Source: Apophysomyces variabilis (taxonomy: Eukaryota; Mucoromycota; Mucoromycetes; Mucorales; Mucoraceae). From it: a stretch of DNA of 26,333 nucleotides. The position numbers and the translations under genes were made by a program. The stretch is taken from contig MZZL01000119.1 in assembly GCA_002749535.1 (NCBI GenBank), positions 3,506 through 29,838 of the forward strand. The letters run 5' to 3'. This document shows, piece by piece, positions 10,004-20,630 of this stretch; the first letter of the stretch is position 1; each line of letters begins with the position of its first letter. The notes under the pieces were generated by a model. That model saw only the letters and a list, made by a program, of their open reading frames with translations, made no database searches and was not told the origin of the DNA.

Positions 10004-12623
10004 ATGTTGAGCATCGGTCGTTCTTGCACTTTACGAACGACTTGCTTGGTTAGCCAGGCTTTGAAAAGACAGACGACATTAGTCTTGCGAGCCTCGATTA
10101 CGGCAGGATCAGCATATTTTCGGCATCAAGACAAAAGACTACCGAATGCTTTTTCAGCAGGGGAGCGCTTCAAGAAAAGTCTAGATCTTGAATTGTTGCT
10201 TCCACAGAAAAAATCTCGATCGTGGGCAGTAAAGAGTAAAAAGAAAAGAGACGAGCACGACTTTATGTATGATTTATCTGACTCAATAACTTATGAACTA
10301 GCATTAAGAGCACGTTTGGTCGCCTTCGGACGAAATGCAACTGTAAGAAAGAAAGCAGGCAACATGGGGATTCGTGGCCCGCTGTTTAGCGACATATCTG
10401 AGAAATTCACTAAAGCGGCATTGGCAGGGGCCATACCACGGTGCGATGCCAATGCCGTGTTGGCCGTCTACGACGATGAAGGCATAGGTAACGTGGGTGA
10501 ATCTGATTGTTCAAGTTCCTTGTTAACCGTTTCTTTTCTGACGCAGCCTCCGTCGATCGTCACCTATTATCCTGTTTTTATGACTTTGCCTTACCTTACC
10601 TGCCGGAGGACACTGTTGGCAAATTCCGATCATTACGCAAACTGAGCGATTTGAGATTTCCCAGTGAGTGGTTTCCTGAAGCACGACAGATGCAAAGGTG
10701 AAAGAGTGTTTCCAACTCTGCATAGCCGCTTTACTTATCTAAACATATTTCTAGGAAAATCATTATGCATGTTGGACCTACCAACAGCGGCAAAACATAT
10801 CAAGCATTGCAACGACTGTCAGAAGCCCAATCAGGCATCTACTGCGGGCCTTTACGACTCTTGGCTCACGAAATTTATGAGAGAATGAATGCAAAGGGCG
10901 TGGGATGCAACTTGCTCACAGGAGAAGAGAAACGGGAAGTATCGCCTTATGCACCTCTGACCAGTTCAACGATCGAGATGGCCAACCTGGGAAGACCAAT
11001 GGAAGTAGCTGTTATCGACGAAATTCAAATGATTGCTGATCCCAATCGGGGTTGGGCATGGACTCAGGCACTTCTTGGGTTGAAGGCGAAAGAGATCCAT
11101 CTCTGTGGAGAACCATCTGTGGTACCATTAATAAAGCGAATTTGTGAATCTCTCAGTGAAGAAGTGATAGTAAACGAATACGATCGTCTCACGCCGGTCA
11201 ACGTGGTCGAAAAATCATTAAATCGCGATTGGAGCAACATTCGAAAGGGAGACTGCGTTATTGCGTTTTCACGAACGGATATATTCAAGATCAAAAAAGT
11301 AATCGAAAAAGAAACCAACTTTAAATGTGCCGTTGCATATGGCGCACTTCCTCCTGGTAAGAAGACGCAGAACAGAACAACGGATCGTAACTGATTTGAT
11401 TCTCATATTTCTCTTTAAAGAGACGCGTGCATTACAAGCCAAGGTGTTTAACGATCCTGACAGTGGTGTAGATGTGCTCGTTGCATCCGACGCCGTGGGC
11501 ATGGGTTTAAACTTGTAAGGATATGTGGCTCTGCAAAAATGGTTCTTACTCTAGGGTATATTTCTAGAAATATTAAGCGCGTTGTGTTCTCAACTGTAAC
11601 GAAGTTTGACGGGAAGAACGATCGCTACATCAGCATACCCCAACTAAAACAAATTGGTGGTCGCGCAGGCAGATTTGGTACGGCTTATGCCTCTGGTGAA
11701 GTAACAACGTAAGCTATTTATGGATGTGGATAAACTAGTCTTACAAACAAAAAAAATTTAGCATGAAACAGGCTGATTTGTCCTATGTCCAGCATTGCAT
11801 GAATGCACCTGTTGTACCTATCACGGTATGTTCTTCATGCTAAATGTTGTCATTAAATAAGTAATCGTTTACAGATGGCTGGATTACAACCTACTGTCGA
11901 TATTTTAGAGTTATTCGCTCATCAGCTGCCAGACGAACCATTTTCTGCGCTTTTGGTAGGAGTTCTCAAGCTTGCAATCTCAGAGCTAACTGGGTTGATA
12001 GGCAAAATTTGAAGATATCGCGTCTGTAGACGGCAGTTATTTCCTTTGCAATTATGAAGATCAAAAGGTAAGAAGCACGAGTCGGGCAATGAAGCGAGAT
12101 ATTGAAACTTCCCACTAGAAAATTGCAGATACCATTCAAGAGATTCCTTTGGAGATCCGTGATCGGTATCAATTCGTAACTGCACCGGTGAATTCTCGTA
12201 AACAGCAAGGCTTGGATACTATTAAGCACCTGGCCAAAGTGTTTAGTGAGGGAGGACGATGTAAATTGGAGGAACTGGTTGATATTCCGCAAGCTGCACC
12301 AACTGGTCTAGCAGGGCTTAACAAGTTGGAAATGTCGCATAAACAGATCATCTTATATATGTGGTTGAGGTATCTAAATGACATGCGACGGTGCTTTTTT
12401 TTTCTTCGTTTTACTTATATATCTGTTTATTAGTTTACGTTATCCAGATGTGTACGTGACTAGTCAAGACGACGCGATCGAAATCAAAACACGTTGCGAA
12501 CAACTTATCGACGAAGGATTACGGTCAACCGACGTTAAGGAACAAAAAAAGCGCAAAAAGGCTAAGAAACGAAACTCAAGCGTTGCAGATCGAAAGGCTG
12601 AAAAGCTTGAGGTCCATGTGTAA
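10004..12623 (+). CDS. SUV3: Mitochondrial ATP-dependent RNA helicase SUV3
   Basis: Ten exons were reconstructed: 10004-10487, 10547-10697, 10755-11356, 11421-11514, 11568-11708, 11762-11825, 11875-11955, 12002-12067, 12119-12369 and 12434-12623. Every join keeps the frame and the product is 707 residues, close to yeast Suv3 (737). The N-terminus ([20 protein letters not shown]) is Arg/Ser/Thr-rich with no acidic residue, as in a mitochondrial presequence. Helicase motifs are intact: Walker A GPTNSGKT (219-226), motif II DEIQ (300-303), [11 protein letters not shown], and motif [10 protein letters not shown] (472-479). The exon pair ending [19 protein letters not shown] and starting KIIMHVG is a family hallmark. 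The C-terminus is Lys-rich. SUV3 unwinds RNA for mitochondrial RNA decay (the degradosome in yeast, with Dss1). Introns are 46-64 nt. Confidence 0.93.
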
Positions 12624-13555
12624 TAACATTCCTGTATAAAACGATTATGAATTCCTAATAAGAACTAGACCCCTCTCCTTGTAAAGTACTCTATAAAAAC
12701 ATAGAATGTCCTCGATTTTAATACCGAAACACCAGCGCCCATTGATTGTAGTTGAAAGAATCGTGTATGATATCCTTGCTTTAATTACTTGTAGAGTTAA
12801 TAGTGCATGACAGCTTAACACGAAAAACTTTTACCGAACTTTGAGAGGTAAAGGAACTTCCCCAAGTAAGAATACCCTGTTTTCCTATCAACATACATTG
12901 TGCTAGGAATACTTTAGAGCAAACTTGGTTGATTAAAATAAAATTAATGTTTAAGAAAAAACTTCGCCCATTAGCTCTCAAAAATGATGGGCAATTTAAA
13001 CGGAAACTAAAAATTGGCACTCCTATTTTCCTGTTCACCTACTACCGGTAATCATTTTATCTCCTGGAAAAGGCATTGGGATGCTCGAGTCAGTAAACAG
13101 TGGATTTGACCAGCCGAACCTCTCTTGACACCAACCCATGGGACTGTATCACTGAATCTGCCTACTGCAATTAGATTTTCTTGCTTGACAAAGGGTGTAT
13201 TTACAAGATTTGTTGATGGATTTAACACCAAGTTTATTGTTTGCCTAGAGTGGCACGAATACATGTTCAACACGACCCACAATGACGATACTGCAAACCT
13301 GGCATCTATACTGTAACCGTTTTTAGAGCTAAAGAAGAAAAATTGAGCTTTCTATACAAGCAATCACATGTGGATATAGAGTCAATTTCACCGTGTGCAA
13401 CATCTGCAAAGTTGGCCGCAGCAATCCTTACTAGTCGTGGAGAATTTGAAATTTAAATCCAAACAATAAAATCCTTTGGCATAACACAAACATAACAATA
13501 CTCTGTAGATGAGGCATGGTAATGTATAACTTTGCTGATACAAAACCTTGTGTGT

Positions 13556-13860
13556 TTACTTCGCTCTTTGATGAGCATTCGTTTCACTTTTGACTTGTTT
13601 AATAATAAAAGAAAAAGCAAGCGTCGCACCATGTTTAATATCGTTTAAAGCTTCATCCACTAAGTTTATTCGTCCCCAAGTGTTCTTTTGTGAGGCTTGC
13701 GCTTCTTTGCTGCCATTTCTGCTTCTTTCCGCTTCTAAGCCTCTAGGATTATTGCCATACGCTCTTTCCATAAATTATCTCCGTACGCATAGAGGAACAA
13801 ATTGACCAGTTTCTATGAAGTGTTTGTGCAACCAAGGAGCAACTTTTCTTCAATCGTCAA
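13556..13860 (-). pseudogene. Possible decayed coding tract, family unknown
   Basis: On the minus strand one frame is open from 13771 to 13556 (71 codons). A second frame over the same DNA reads GDNLWKERMAIILEA, then, after a TAG, KRKEAEMAAKKRKPHKRTLG. It also extends upstream through TIEEKLLLGCTNTS. The charged, helix-like second frame is interrupted by several stops, as in a relic. I cannot assign it to a family, and a chance reading remains possible. Confidence 0.2.
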
Positions 13861-15810
13861 TTGTTTAGTCTAGCCATGGCCAAAGTATTACGCATGACCA
13901 AAGCGCAAACGTGCAAAAGCAATTTAGAGGTGTCATTGTCATCGAGTACAAGCTTTGCAGCAATTATCAAAGCATTGAGCATAAAAATTGGGCAATTTTC
14001 CGAGTTAACGTGACGGGCTCCGTAAAGCGTACAAAGTATTCTAGTAAATTCACCACTGGAAACGATCCATGCTTGTTACCCTGCTCCTTCTCACAGCTAG
14101 TTACCGTTAAAACTGAGTCTATCTGTCTCTACTTACGGGTCGATGGCCTAGAAACATGCGGATAGTTTACCGATATTTTATATCGCTATAGCCAACGGAC
14201 CCTTCACATATTGTACCAGGACTATTGACTCTTAAGTTCATAGAAGGGTTGACAACGGTGTTTGACTAGCGAACAAAATGTCGAACCTTTTTCATATAAT
14301 GCAGCTATTGCATAACACAAGGTACGTGATGCTCAATTTTCCACACTTATGTATTGGATTCACTTGGCGCATGCTTCACTTAAAGGATTACAAGGCCCTG
14401 TCGTACTGAAACATTGTCTGCATGTATGCATTTGCTACTTTCACGCTTTTAACATATCTTCCAAACCTCCGATCTTTTCATACTGAGAAGAAGATAGATG
14501 AATATACCTTCCCGATCTCAAGGTTTTGCTTTTAGAGTAAAGAAACTGCTAACAATCTATTTTGCCACACCAAGGGCACTCCAACATAGCAAAAGGATGA
14601 TAAAATGCCGTGGAGTCAGGCCGACTAAAAAAAAGCCACATTAGACTCGCGGAGAAACGCGGCTATGGGTCATTGTGCAGACGATTAAGCAGAATTAGTG
14701 CACTAGCTCCTACTTTATTGTTGCTGCGATACAAACACATACATATCTCTTTCAATATTTAAGTCTGAGTTAGGGTAGAAGAGCAAGGTGGATTTTTACT
14801 TAATGCTAACTCTTTTTCATCGTTTTATGAGAAAGTGATAAGAGGAAAAGAAAACTGATTAATCGAACGGTCTGAGAGTGGATTATATCAACGTAAAAGA
14901 AAAAGGGGGAAAGTAATCTAAATTTGTTTACAGTATAGTATCATGCATAAATGGAATAATTACGTGGGCTATAAGGAAAAGAGAAGATCACCTTACATTA
15001 GTTGCTACGTTTTCGTGAAAGCTACGCAAAGGATCACCGGTGAGATTGTCACCAAAAATAAAAGTAAAATTTCTTTCCAGTTGAGCCAGAAGGAAGTATG
15101 GTTTGTTCTTATGATGAGTGACCATATGCTGCAGATTCCGTATGTTATGCTGCTTCTGCATTTCAAGTACCACAACATTAAGGAAATGCTGCGCTACACA
15201 AGGTATCAGATGGATAGTCTATTCGCATTTCATCCCAAGGTAGCTAACTAGCAGTAGGTTGGTCGACCAGCCTTTTCCTTTTCTACACAAACAAACATCG
15301 CCGGCGTAAGTTTCGATTTGAAAGTGCATTTCTTGTTACACAATGGGGAATCGCTCTATTATGCTTTATTTGGGAATTCTATCGGTGATATGCAAGCAAG
15401 AAAGACTATACCATCCAAAGCGAACTGTAACATGCCGCCTTGACATTAAAACATGAATACGATCAGGTTAGTCAGACAGAAACAAAGTTAATACGGACTT
15501 TTCCTGATGCAGGAAAGGGGTCATAAAACTCCTTGCCACATATGTACTTAGCTTTTGAGGCAAAGAAATAGCATATATTCCTGTGCTGCGCTTTTTCCTT
15601 TTGTTTCGTGCTGACGCAGATAACGAGGAAATTGAACTTGCAAGTCTTTGCATTGTACTGGTAGGCTAATGATAGATAGGGCCAGGCCATGTTATAGCTG
15701 CGCTTGACACAGTAGCAGCAGGATGAGGACCAATGCGGTCAGTGGATAGAGACTGGCGGCGAAATTTACCTAATTAGGGGTCCACCAAAAGGAAAAGGTA
15801 AACAAAACCT

Positions 15811-15834
15811 AAGCAACGAATGATGATGTTGCTT
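15811..15834. other. Perfect 7-bp stem hairpin
   Basis: The arm aagcaac (15811-15817) pairs perfectly with gttgctt (15828-15834) across a 10-base loop. A T-rich run and a CAG follow directly, so the hairpin sits inside an intron-like stretch (a GTAAAC near 15798 up to a CAG near 15847). No gene around it could be confirmed, so its function is unknown. Confidence 0.4.
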
Positions 15835-16204
15835 TCTTTTTTTTCAGCAGAATGGGTCTGTGCTAATTAAAGAGGAAGAGCAGGCCGTGATCGTTTATTT
15901 TGGTATCTAGGGGCGGTAATTATACGGTTTATCACCATAGTATAGAATACGTGGAAACATCGTTGACAGGGAAACATTGTGAGACGAGGGCAACTGACCC
16001 AAACGCAGAGGAAAATGGGAAAATTAGGACTAACTTGGTCTATTTATGGACGGAATAGGCAAGTGGAAAATGATCGCCGAGCCGGCCCTGGCGCGAAAGA
16101 AACTAGAACGAACTTGTTTTGGGAAAGTGTGTGTCATGACATGCGGTCTGTTATATTTAAACTCAACGCATGTAAGATCACACAATCTACTTCTTTGAAC
16201 ATAA

Positions 16205-16245
16205 ACATTTCTTTTCTTCTCTTTCTTCCTTCTTTAATCTAATCC
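16205..16245 (+). promoter_or_regulatory. CT-rich 5' leader of the arrestin gene
   Basis: A run of cttttcttctctttcttcct and similar pyrimidine sequence ends just before the start codon. Such tracts are common in fungal core promoters and leaders near the transcription start. No TATA box was assigned with confidence. Confidence 0.4.
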
Positions 16246-17512
16246 ATGAAACGCTCTAATATTAAACTGAAGGTTCATGTTGAAAATGACCAACTCGTTA
16301 TGTATGGAAGTCCATCCGAATCTGCGGGATGTGTTTTACGAGGCATCGTGCAGTTGAGCCTACAAGAACCAACCAAAGTCAAGTCAATCAATCTATATTT
16401 TAATGGAACAATGACCATTACATGGACAGAACGTAAGCTTGTTTGACAAGATAAAAAAAGATTGGGAGCCATTAAAAGAGCCAAAAACTTCCTTTTTTTT
16501 GTCGTTCTGTCGCTTCCCTAATGGATTAGCACTGGGTAATGGTCACGAACGACTCTTTCGCGAGGTACGCAATGTGATAAACCATACTTGGGCATTGTTA
16601 CCTCGACAATCAAAACAGTATCAGCTGCCTGCCGGTGAATATCCATACGAATTTGAGATGGCTTTACCAGGATGTCTTCCAGAATCAATTCACGTCGCCA
16701 AACTCTATCATGTTCAGTACCAGCTCAAAGCTGTTGTTGAACGGTCCACGTTCCTGCCCAATCATTCTGTCCGACGAAATATTAAACTCTGGCGACAAAT
16801 CCTGCCTTTCGACTCGGAATTTGCGGAACCTATCGTTGTCTCCAACCAATGGGCAGGAAAATTGGACTATGAAATTTCCGTGCCTACGGACACTTATACT
16901 CATGGAGACCAGATCCTGGTGAATATACGGGCAACACCCCTGATACGCGGTGTCAAGATCCGATATTTATCCTGCACATTCAAGGAGTACATGACCTGCC
17001 GTGCAACAAACGGGTGGTTTAGTGGGCGGCCGCGAGGCCAGAGTCGTGTTCTGTTTCACACATCGAATGCCAAGTTTGGATGCGACCGTCATAGCCAAAA
17101 CGCTTCTTCGTCGCTGATGGAGTGGTCCACATCCCAGGTCATACCCATTCCCAGATCCACCGATGATATTCAGTGTAGCGTACAAAATAGTGCGGTGAGG
17201 ATACGGCATAAGTTGAAATTCGTATTGTCAATTGAAAATCCCGATGGTCACATATCTGAGCTTCGTGCCTCCTTACCGATTACGATCTGCGCCATGAGCG
17301 CCACCAGGCTTCCGGCTTACGGCGAAACAGCTCAGTCATTACCCTATGACCCTTTCCTGATGATGACATTGCTGCGCAGTCACCAAGACGAAGGATACGA
17401 CGAGAATGACTATTGTCTGTGGAAACCTCCTTCATATACTTCAATAACACATCCTCCATACCCTATGGGAACAGAAATTTGTCCGCCAAGATATGAGGAA
17501 CTCCAAGCGTAG
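16246..17512 (+). CDS. Alpha-arrestin (arrestin-related trafficking adaptor)
   Basis: Two exons, 16246-16432 and 16530-17512, joined across a 97-nt intron (donor GTAAGC, acceptor ggattag), give 389 residues, typical of ARRDC/TXNIP-size alpha-arrestins. The arrestin N domain starts with strand-rich sequence (IKLKVHVENDQLVMY). It continues through LQEPTKVKSINLYFNG and, across the splice, reads GNGHERLFREVRNVINHTW then LPAGEYPYEFEMALPGCLPE. The C domain runs from about residue 170 (WAGKLDYEISVPTDTYTHGD) to about 320. Two PPxY motifs close the protein, PPSY (362-365) and PPRY (381-384). PPxY motifs bind WW domains of Nedd4/Rsp5 ubiquitin ligases, so this is likely an adaptor that directs membrane transporters or receptors to ubiquitylation and endocytosis. 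The cargo cannot be told from sequence. Confidence 0.9.
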
Positions 17513-18007
17513 TCAGGAGATTTCGTTACCGTGTAACCTAATTCTGTATCCCATTTTGTGTCGTGCTGTACATCAAAATGAGGGAAAAAGTTGTATATTA
17601 GAACATAACCTAATCCCCAAACTCACACAAAAAAAGTAATACCTGTACTTTAGTTCTGTATTCTATTTAGGACATATCAAGTTTTAACTATAACAAAAAG
17701 AAACAAATAATACTTGAAGGGATCTACACGGGTTTCGGAAAGGGCAAGTTTTTACCCATAATAAGAAAAGAAGAAACAAAAGGGTTTAGTTCTTGGAAGA
17801 ATAAGCCGTTAGACTGTATGAATTTTCATTTTTTTTTCCCAACGGCAGCAATCCCCCCTTGTCCCTCATCCTTTCCTTGACATTACTGAGTTTAAACTAT
17901 CGTGCTGCTGCACAGGGTCATGCGGTTCCTTTAGTGGTACTCTCACATCGAAGTGGCTTTGGCTGCGACGCCACCCAAAAAAGAGACACGGATTGAATAA
18001 CCACCTT
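17513..18007. other. Intergenic: arrestin 3' flank
   Basis: The sequence is AT-rich with A-runs and short T-runs, consistent with a 3' untranslated region and spacer. No coding motif was recognised. The right part (from about 17890) may contain the decayed 5' end of the transposase relic that follows, but I could not read it with confidence. Confidence 0.4.
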
Positions 18008-18600
18008 CAGCATATTCATATTAAGTGGAAACGAAGTATGGCTTGTTCAAAAAGGTGCACGCCTGCTATAGTTACCATGCTTACCACTAGGGTCTGAGCA
18101 ATTTCTATTTTAACTGCAATTTCTACCCCTTGCTTGTCAACGTTAATATAAGAGCTATCTAGCGTATAAAGAAAAAGAAAATTTGGAGTGGAGACGGGAT
18201 AGTTATAGCACTGGTACTGTTACTGGCCATTATGTAAGTTTTGTAAAGGGTGCTTTTGATCAAATCGACAAGTTTCCAGATATGAAGGGTCATTACCTTG
18301 TTATGGATAATGCTCCTATCCATAGTTCAACTGATATTGGAAAGTTTATTTACTCTCGAGGATATCAATATGTGTAGCTTCCTGCATATATCCTGAACCA
18401 ATATCGATTGAGCAGTTCTAGTCAGTTGTCAAGGATAAAGCGAGACGTAACAAACTTTCCAAAAAAAGAAAAGACTCTAAATGACTAGAATAGCAAAACC
18501 TGTAATAGTTTATGTTGAAGGAACTTTAAAGGCTTTATTTCTTATTCTAATAAATGCTTGGGAAAGTATCTCAGCAAGAAAAGGCTATCAAGACAATTCC
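18008..18600 (+). pseudogene. Decayed DDE_3 (IS630/Tc1-mariner superfamily) transposase
   Basis: Several frames together read as the C-terminal catalytic part of a DDE_3 transposase. From 18008 one frame gives HIHIKWKRSMACSKRCTPAI, then, past stops, AISILTAIS and RKRKFGVETG. From about 18200 another gives GTVTGHYVSF and the catalytic-Asp block MKGHYLVMDNAPIH. After a TAG at 18375, shifted frames give an IEQF remnant of the usual NPIEQFW glutamate block and VVKDKARRNKLSKK. At least two frameshifts and several stops make it inactive. Terminal inverted repeats and a TA target duplication were not found. Such elements are abundant in Mucoromycota genomes. It lies between the arrestin and SAP30 genes and interrupts neither. 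Confidence 0.8.
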
Positions 18601-19866
18601 CAATTTAACAAAAAAAAAGAGTCTTTCTTTTCAAACCATCATCATTCATCTTATCTGCCTATCTATGATTACATCATCTTCTCCGGGACTGTAATTAGTA
18701 AACCTTCTTTTCGGTGATAGGTGTATGATGTGCTAAGTATAATTACTATGATCGAGTGGTGTCACTGTTGTCTTGACCTTGGTGATAGATCTCTGGTCTA
18801 CAGAGAGTCAGTCGATGTTGCAAACTAGAGAAGTTCACTGCAAATAGAAACATATTAATTCTGATCATCATGTTCATGAAACACAAGCACTACGAAGTCA
18901 TCCTATGATACCCTCGTATACCACAGACACACTCCCCCAACCCGTCACAGTTTTTGCAATTCCTCGAAGCAGAAAAAACAGCGAAAGACCAGCAAGCGAC
19001 CTAGATGCCAAGCAGCACAGTCAGATTCCCTTACCAAACATTATTTGTTTATTGCATCAAGAACCGTAACGATTTGGTCTTACCTGTTTAATACAAGGAG
19101 TTTCGTTTCTTAAAAAAAAAGGATTCGCTTATTCTCGTTACTGTAACGTGGTGACCAAATACCTTGCTGATGACAAGGAGTGACTTCAAGATGGTTTTGC
19201 ACTCAGGAAGAGTCATACAACTTCTAAGCAATTCTGGTTCGAATGAACAAGATTATCAACTCGATTACAATCGCAACTGGATGCCGCCGAGTACATGCAG
19301 CGGGCTGTTAACCTAGCAGTTCAAGTGATCCGAAAGAATTATGCGCATAGCAGTCAAGCTTAACTCCAGTATTGATCTGCTTTATCATAGCTTTTTGCAA
19401 GTTTTGCATTATAATTTTATTGCTGCTAGAGGATGGTTAATAAACTCCTGATAACTCGTATTCTTGTTGTTTTACTACGCGTGCATCCAGTTCTCTTAAA
19501 CATGTTATTCAGGCAACATGACGCTCCTCGCAACTACTTACAACTCGCTTTAAAAAAACGCAGCTAATGGGTTTTGTTAGTTTTTTCGGCCTGTTTCATA
19601 ACAGAAAATGAAATAAAAACCTGTCTTATAACTATGTCTTATTGTTATATTACGCTCTGCAATTGGGCGGACTGCCTTTCAAAGTATAGAGCTAGTTTGT
19701 TAGCCGGTGTTTCAGCCCGTTGTTTTATCGCAAATTTTATTGGCCAAGCGGCCAACAAATGCGGAACGTGTATGTGCCAGAAGCGGCGATTGAAACCATT
19801 TGCGTATCCATCGTTGTGTTGCGGAGAGGCTCTTTAACCCTTTATTTTTCTTTTTCCGCAAAGGCC
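18601..19866. other. Intergenic, no supported gene
   Basis: The left end may include the decayed tail of the transposase (the frame at 18481-18717 is Lys- and Asn-rich). The rest holds only short frames without motifs. The frame of SAP30 exon 1 is open upstream to about 19720, but that part does not read like conserved protein and the ATG at 19867 is preferred. Confidence 0.45.
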
Positions 19867-20414
19867 ATGGGATCCAAACTAAAAACATCAGCATTTAACG
19901 GGAATGGTGTCTCGCATTCGTCGCATACAGCTTTTAAGCAGGCGGCAGAACGAGATCGGGAACGTGAAAAGAGACGACGAGTTTTAGACGGTAACAATGT
20001 CGGCAAGGAGTTTCAAACGGTAAGAAAAGCAGAAAAGAAACGAAGTTCTCATTGGAGAAATCAGTCTTTTGCTAATGCTTGACAAACTGCAATACGATTT
20101 GTATAGATCGACTTTAATTCGCTGGATGTTTCTGTGTTGCGAAAATACGTGCGAGTGCATAGTATCAAACCCAAATCAACCACCAACAAAGAGGAACTTG
20201 TTGCTGCCGTTTCCCGTCATTTTGCAAACCAGACAGTCAAGGAAGTGGATACCATTACCTGTTTCTTATATTCAGCTCGCTATAGAGGTAGGTGTGATCG
20301 ATCATTTAAAAATAAAACCTTGTGTGGAGAAGTTTCCTGTTTTGATACTGACCTTTCCCCCCCTTTTTTTTCATCCTTGTAGATAGTGTATTACGACTTC
20401 CTTTACATATGTAA
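19867..20414 (+). CDS. SAP30: SAP30-like Sin3-binding subunit of histone deacetylase complex
   Basis: Three exons, 19867-20019, 20107-20287 and 20383-20414, with introns of 87 and 95 nt, give 121 residues. Residues about 52-112 form the Sap30 Sin3-binding domain: IDFNSLDVSVLRKYVRVHSI, then KPKSTTNKEELVAAVSRHF and VKEVDTITCFLYSARYR. Before it is a charged helix rich in Arg and Glu (AERDREREKRRR). Sap30 anchors to a PAH region of Sin3 and stabilises the Rpd3/HDAC co-repressor complex in the nucleus. The protein is short compared with animal (about 220) and yeast (about 200) SAP30 and lacks the N-terminal zinc finger of animal forms. The last exon encodes only about ten residues (DSVLRLPLHM); its acceptor follows a strong T/C tract and keeps the frame, but it is the least certain join. 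Confidence 0.88.
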
Positions 20415-20571
20415 GGAAGTAATGTCGGATTTTCTGCATTGACAGAAAAGGGCATCTTTTCGATCATGAACTACAGCTTCATCTATACATGCAATACCGC
20501 ACCTCCCACAGCACTCGCAGTTATACACATCGCACGCCATTTACACACCATATATTCTTTCTCCATCTGTC

Positions 20572-20576
<5 letters not shown>

Positions 20577-20610
<34 letters not shown>

Positions 20611-20630
20611 TTCTTTCTTTCTTTCTTTCT
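20577..20630 (+). repeat. (CT)n followed by (CTTT)n microsatellite
   Basis: About 28 bases of pure CT repeat pass into CTTT-type repeats. It lies about 160 bases downstream of the SAP30 stop codon, in presumed 3' flank. On the minus strand it produces an artefactual Arg/Glu-rich frame. Confidence 0.9.

Larger units (their letters stand above)
12624..16245. other. 3.6-kb gene-poor region
   Basis: No intact gene could be supported. Open frames of 60-102 codons occur on both strands (for example 12781-13038 -, 13125-13316 +, 13556-13771 -, 14943-15251 +) without recognisable domains. Around 13560-13860 two minus-strand frames each give coding-like peptides broken by stops, suggesting an old decayed sequence. 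A small perfect hairpin lies at 15811-15834. The last ~300 bases are the promoter and CT-rich leader of the arrestin gene. Confidence 0.45.

Noticed and set aside
14943..15251. 102-codon plus-strand frame in the gene-poor region
   Set aside because: No domain or family resemblance was seen and an antisense frame of 61 codons covers the same DNA; length alone does not support a gene.
15430..15860. A chain of small exon-like pieces (for example LKHEYDQ then ERGHKTPCH, and EEIELASLCIVL then QQDEDQCGQWIETGGEIYL)
   Set aside because: GT and AG pairs with short open frames are easy to find by chance in this composition; the pieces match no family and no start codon was found.
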